Shown piece after piece: positions 60,398 through 64,000 of a stretch of DNA of 64,000 nucleotides. The DNA is taken from the NCBI GenBank assembly GCA_037957365.1, contig JARHVA010000592.1, positions 2,582,001-2,646,000 of the forward strand, in the 5' to 3' direction. The position numbers and the translations under genes were made by a program. Under the pieces are notes generated by a model. The model searched no databases and was not told the origin of the DNA. It saw only the letters and a list, made by a program, of their open reading frames with translations. The stretch's first letter is position 1, and each line of letters opens with the position of its first letter. This DNA is from Torreya grandis (lineage: Eukaryota; Streptophyta; Pinopsida; Cupressales; Taxaceae).

Positions 60398-60960
60398 TTA
60401 TATCAAGTAGGTCAAGGCCCCTTCATAATCATCTACCTCCAACTTAACCTTTTTTAACATTCTGACCTCTATAGGTTGTGTTGCAGGACTACTAGCACAT
60501 TTCCTGTTAGAAGAAGCAAGTTTTTTAGGTTCAAGGGGTGGAATATTAGTGTTAAGTGGAATGATTTCATTAAAATTTGATTTTAAAATTAATTCAATAA
60601 TATTTTCATGTTGAGGTGGCTCATGGAATGGAATATTATGCTCATTAGGGTAAATGGTAGCATGCATGTGTTGAGGGGGCTCATTTGGAATGATTCATCT
60701 AACATGCTTCCCTCCATCCTCTATTTCGATGGAAATTCAAAGAGTTATAAATAAAAGAGTTGATAACATTCTAAAAGGCAAGGTCATTAGCATCAAAATA
60801 CAAGGAAACATGGGTTCCTCAATTAAATGGCCTAGCAAATGTGTTAGTAGCCCTGTGACCATGAAAGAATCAGCCGCCTCAAGAGATAACATGTGAAGGA
60901 GTATCCTCACTAGGTTGATCATAATCATGACCCCAAAAATCTTTGCCTAAACCATTTAAA
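60398..60960 (-). pseudogene. Unrecognised degraded coding remnant
   Basis: Minus strand, two or three joined frames. The first part (about 60,960-60,690) reads GLNGLGKDFWGHDYDQPSED, then FFHGHRATNTFARPFN and LYFDANDLAF with two or three stops. It is followed by the open frame 60,667-60,398, with NEPPQHMHATIYPNEHN, FHEPPQHENIIELILKSNFN and, near the end, RMLKKVKLEVDDYEGALTYL. A repeated EPPQH phrase (residues near 60,680 and 60,610) and the composition suggest a real former protein. I cannot place it in a family. A retrotransposon gag or linker is the most likely source given the context; a decayed host gene is possible. Confidence 0.4.
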
Positions 60961-61320
60961 CCTATATTCCAACCTGACATCTAATAAAGTATGTTAAAAT
61001 AAGTATTTTATACAATTGAGCTCAATTATTTCTTAATTTTCATTATCTTAAAAATATAATGCATCAAATTGCTCAATTTAAAATAAAATGAAAATAATAC
61101 TTATATAACCATAATTATGCATAAAAATTAATCATTTTATCCTCTTTACAACCATACTAAAATAACAACTACCAACATAAGAAAACCATGTATTATTCTT
61201 TCACAATCCTCATGCCACTTTCAAGAAAATGGTAAATAGGCCATAATCAACTACATGAAACCCCTGATGTTCAATTTTTGTGTTTATTTGTGTGTGAGAG
61301 AGATAAGGGCCACTTAGTAC
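60961..61320. other. No gene recognised
   Basis: AT-rich spacer between the degraded frame and the next R1 copies. Confidence 0.4.
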
Positions 61321-61350
61321 ATAATCAACTTAAGGTAATAATTATATTTT

Positions 61351-61370
61351 GGTTTAGGGTTTAGGGTTTT
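61351..61370 (+). repeat. Interstitial telomere-like motif (TTTAGGG) in an R1 copy
   Basis: Reads ggtttagggtttagggtttt, two perfect TTTAGGG units and a partial one. At this place other R1 copies read ggttggcatggtttgttaat, so the original bases were replaced. Confidence 0.75.
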
Positions 61371-61532
61371 GAAATTGAAATAAAAAATATTTGAAAGGCC
61401 AATATAAATATGGTTAAGACATTATATGGTTTATAATTTTAAAACTATAAAAGTGTTTTGAATATTATTTGGCATAGTCAGTTTATTATTTATACTCTTT
61501 GACAATTATGAAAATCAAGGATGACACAACTT

Positions 61533-61733
61533 AAGACATTTTGGTCGACTTTATTATATAGTTTGTAATTTTAAAACTATAAAAATGTTTTGAATATTCT
61601 TTGACATAGTCAGTTTATTATTTATACTCTTTGACAACTATGAAAAGCAAGGATGACATAATTAAAAAATATTCAAAATATTTTTATAGTTTTAAAATTA
61701 TAAACTATATAGTAAGGTCCATCAAAATGTCTT
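61533..61733. repeat. Foldback hairpin, about 73-bp stem
   Basis: Left arm 61,533-61,605 (aagacattttggtcgac...) and right arm about 61,661-61,733 (...atcaaaatgtctt) are reverse complements with a few mismatches, around a loop of about 55 bp. This is the complete palindrome whose single arms occur in the other R1 copies. Confidence 0.75.
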
Positions 61734-62000
61734 AACCACATCCAAATTGACCTTTAAAATATATTTTTATTTAAATTAACAAACCATGCCAACCAGAATA
61801 TACTTGTTATCTTAAACATTTAGAAACAAAATACAATATGATCATGAGGCTCCATGGATCTTTTTATACAGTGCATATAGTAAGATCATGTGCAGTACTT
61901 CGTATAAATTGATTACAGACCACAACTCACACTTCAAATATTTTAGCAGACCTTATTATATAGTTTTTAATTTTAAAACTATGAAAATGTTTTGAATATT

Positions 62001-62600
62001 TTTTGGCACCATATGCTCTTCCTTATATATTATTAATAACTATAAAACTTAATAATAAATAATTTTCAAACCTAATATTTATTCTATTTTTGGCATTGAA
62101 TGCAGTGTAGGTAGAATTAAATCTATGAGGATCGAGATTGAGATCTTGCCCAATTTTTAATTTCACAATCCTTATGCAACTTTCAATAAAATGGTAAATA
62201 GGCCATAATCAAATCCATGAAACTCAAATCCATATAAATTCTTATCCCTATGATACACACACACACACATGCAACTATTTCCTCAAAAATCTTAAACCAA
62301 TATTTTCAATTTTGACTATGCCAAATTATCAAATACTCATTTTGAACAAAAGTTCTTCAAACATTTTAGCAAAATTTTAATAAAGACAAACCACTATGTC
62401 AAAATTGATCATTTATATACTTTACATTATCTTCATTTCGCAATTTTTAGAACCCTAATGTTTAATTTTTATATGTATAAGGACCATTTAGGACACAATG
62501 AAATTAAGGTAATAATTATATTTTTTTTATTATGTCATATTTAATTTTCATATAAGTATCTTGCATGTCATTATTTCGCAGAAAAATCAATTGCTTGTTT
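62001..62600. other. No gene recognised
   Basis: AT-rich with a short (AC)6-7 run near 62,252-62,267 and scattered short R1-like phrases such as 'aattaaggtaataattat' near 62,502. Confidence 0.4.
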
Positions 62601-62613
62601 ATTTAAAACAAGT

Positions 62614-62828
62614 ATGTGGTAAAGACCAACCAAATAATATATTAAACTAAGTGTAGCAAAAATTATAACAAAAATTAGGGTGTAGCATAAAAATAATAAA
62701 CTCAATATAGGACCATAGAAAAAGACTATACACACACACACACACACACACTCTTTGTACCCTAATTTTTTGTCACAATTTTTTACTCAATTTAATATAT
62801 TATTTGGTTGGTCTTTAGTTTTACCACA
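62614..62828. repeat. Inverted repeat with an (AC)n core
   Basis: Left arm about 62,614-62,682 (tgtggtaaagaccaaccaaa...) and right arm about 62,757-62,828 (...ggttggtctttagttttacc) are imperfect reverse complements. Between them lies (AC)11 at 62,730-62,751. Confidence 0.7.
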
Positions 62829-63145
62829 CTAAATGTTAAATAGACAAAAAATTGATTTACTTTGAGAAATAATGGCATGCAAGATACTTATTTTAAATAA
62901 TGTGCAAAGAGCAAAATGAATTATATTATGTGGTTGGTCCTTACCATATACTTATTTTAAATAAATAAGAAACTAATTTCCTTTGATAAATAATGGCATG
63001 CAAGATACTTATTTTAAACAATGCACAAAGAACAAGATGAATTATATTATGTGATTGGACTTTACCACATACTTATTCTAAATAAACAAGAAACTTATTT
63101 CCTCTGAGAAATAATGGAATGCAAGATACTTCTTTTAAATAAAAT
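62790..63145 (+). repeat. 121-bp tandem repeat, about three units
   Basis: 'aatgg(c/a)atgcaagatac' starts at 62,871, 62,992 and about 63,113 (121-bp spacing), and 'g(g/a)ttgg' recurs at 62,806, 62,932 and 63,053. Units are close to identical, so this array is among the youngest repeats here. Parts match the R1 units in inverse orientation. Confidence 0.85.
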
Positions 63146-63182
63146 GGAAAAACACAACAAAGCCTCATGATCATTTTAACCA

Positions 63183-64000
63183 TGTTGGTATGTTGTTGTC
63201 ATTGATGTAAAAGGGGTATATCATGCAAAGGCATAATGATCATTGATGTCAAAGATGTATCATGTCAAGATTGTACTGTCAAGGTTTATGCCAAGGTTAA
63301 TATAAATGATGACTAAGGATAGATGACAATATATGATATCTCAAGGTATATAAGAGTGTTGCATTAATGATAATTGTCGTGAATGATGTGAGCATGGAAG
63401 AAGGTACAAGTCATGGAATATGTTTGAAGATAACTAATGTATGCATATCAAGCATACTATATGAAGAGGTCTGTACAAGTCATTGATGTCATGATATGAA
63501 GAGGTATGTGCAGAGGAATGTATGTGCATAATGTAGCATAGTCATGACATGAAGAGTTTCAAGGTGAGACATGTGACAAGAGAGAATTTGAAGGCAAGAG
63601 AGAATTTTAAGGCAACTAATATCTTATGGTTGCATAAAAGCACAAGTCAAAGTGTCAAATGTGTTTAGGTGCTTGAAAAAGAGATATCTAGTCATATAAA
63701 GCTTGGTCATGTGGTTTTAGGTCTGTATAAAGCTTGTTTGATGTTTTGTTGAGGTCATGACATGAAAGGAATATGTTAAAGTATCAAGTGCATTGGAAGC
63801 TTGAGCATAGTCATGGCATAGTGAAAGTATGAGCTAGTTGCATAATGAAGTGAGTGATCTCAGGCCTATGATAGGTTGTGAAGGCTATGTGAGGATGATA
63901 ATAAGGTGTATAAGCATCTATGAGAGTCTCAGGGTGAGCCTATAAGGGTAGGCTTGCACCTAGATCCTGCTTGGCTTAATGAGGCATGAAGATCAATTTT
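63183..64000 (+). mobile_element. Start of a Copia-like LTR, cut by the window end
   Basis: TGTTGGTATGTTGTTGTCATTGATG resembles the start of the 3.1-kb LTR at 26,539. 'cattgatgtcaa' recurs several times in the first 120 bp, as it does there. No coding frame; the rest is A/G-rich like the U3 of that LTR. The body and other end are outside the window. Confidence 0.45.

Larger units (their letters stand above)
61321..62000 (+). repeat. R1-family copies, inverted then direct
   Basis: An inverted R1 arm (61,331-61,440), two near-copies of a 'gttttgaatatt...catagtcagtttattattta' segment about 135 bp apart (from about 61,455 and 61,591), then a direct R1 arm (61,660-61,850) and the same right flank as at 52,760-52,840. 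Confidence 0.7.

Noticed and set aside
60690..60896. Plus-strand 68-codon frame opposite the degraded minus frame
   Set aside because: The minus strand gives a longer, more coherent reading across stops; the plus frame is its shadow.
51600..63145. CRISPR-like or satellite array
   Set aside because: Units are 113-430 bp, with no short identical repeats separated by unique spacers, and the context is plant nuclear DNA.
1..64000. Bacterial or organellar origin
   Set aside because: Ty3/gypsy and Copia-type LTRs, tRNA-iMet primer sites, microsatellites and a TTTAGGG motif all point to a plant nuclear genome; no operon or organelle gene is present.

Overview
The window reads as a stretch of a large, repeat-rich plant nuclear genome, most likely a gymnosperm such as a conifer (inference from long AT-rich decayed LTR retrotransposons, Ty3/gypsy LTRs of about 2.7-3.4 kb, Copia-type LTRs, and no intact host gene). 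I found no intact gene, no rRNA or tRNA gene and no CRISPR array. Every coding stretch I can name is a broken piece of retrotransposon gag or pol, interrupted by stops and frameshifts.

Layout. 1-2.3 kb: a Copia-like LTR end and a minus-strand Ty3/gypsy gag-protease remnant. 6.7-9.9 kb: a degraded tRNA-iMet-primed LTR element with a clean 1.0-kb 3' LTR, TATA box, polypurine tract and tandemly repeated primer-binding sites. 11.2-13.8 kb: a second minus-strand gypsy gag-protease remnant. 13.8-26.3 kb: two 2.7-kb direct repeats (LTRs A and B, each with an 87-bp five-unit minisatellite) around a short internal region. A complete 4.13-kb non-autonomous LTR element (15,569-19,702) is nested in LTR A. 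26.5-29.7 kb: a 3.1-kb Copia-like LTR with TATA box and decayed primer site. 31.25-42.94 kb: an LTR element bounded by a perfect 5-bp target duplication. Its interior carries, on the minus strand, gag, protease, reverse transcriptase, RNase H and integrase remnants. 47.2-51.2 kb: a plus-strand gypsy primer site, gag and protease remnant. 51.6-63.2 kb: a mosaic of roughly 400-bp repeats in direct and inverted orientation, with hairpins, a solo-like LTR, microsatellites and a short telomere-like insert. 63.18 kb to the end: the start of another Copia-like LTR.

How the parts fit. Insertions can be ordered: the 4.13-kb element entered LTR A after the A/B element was in place. The retropepsin, RT and integrase remnants follow normal gypsy order, but several catalytic or framing residues are lost, so none should be active. 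The points most worth checking are: the tandem primer-site arrays; the conflict between primer-site direction and gag-pol direction in the 31-43 kb element, echoed in the A/B element; the telomere-like insert; and the foldback repeat family at 51-63 kb. I did not find a convincing new enzymatic or defence system. All alignments were made by eye, so boundaries are approximate unless a terminal motif fixes them.
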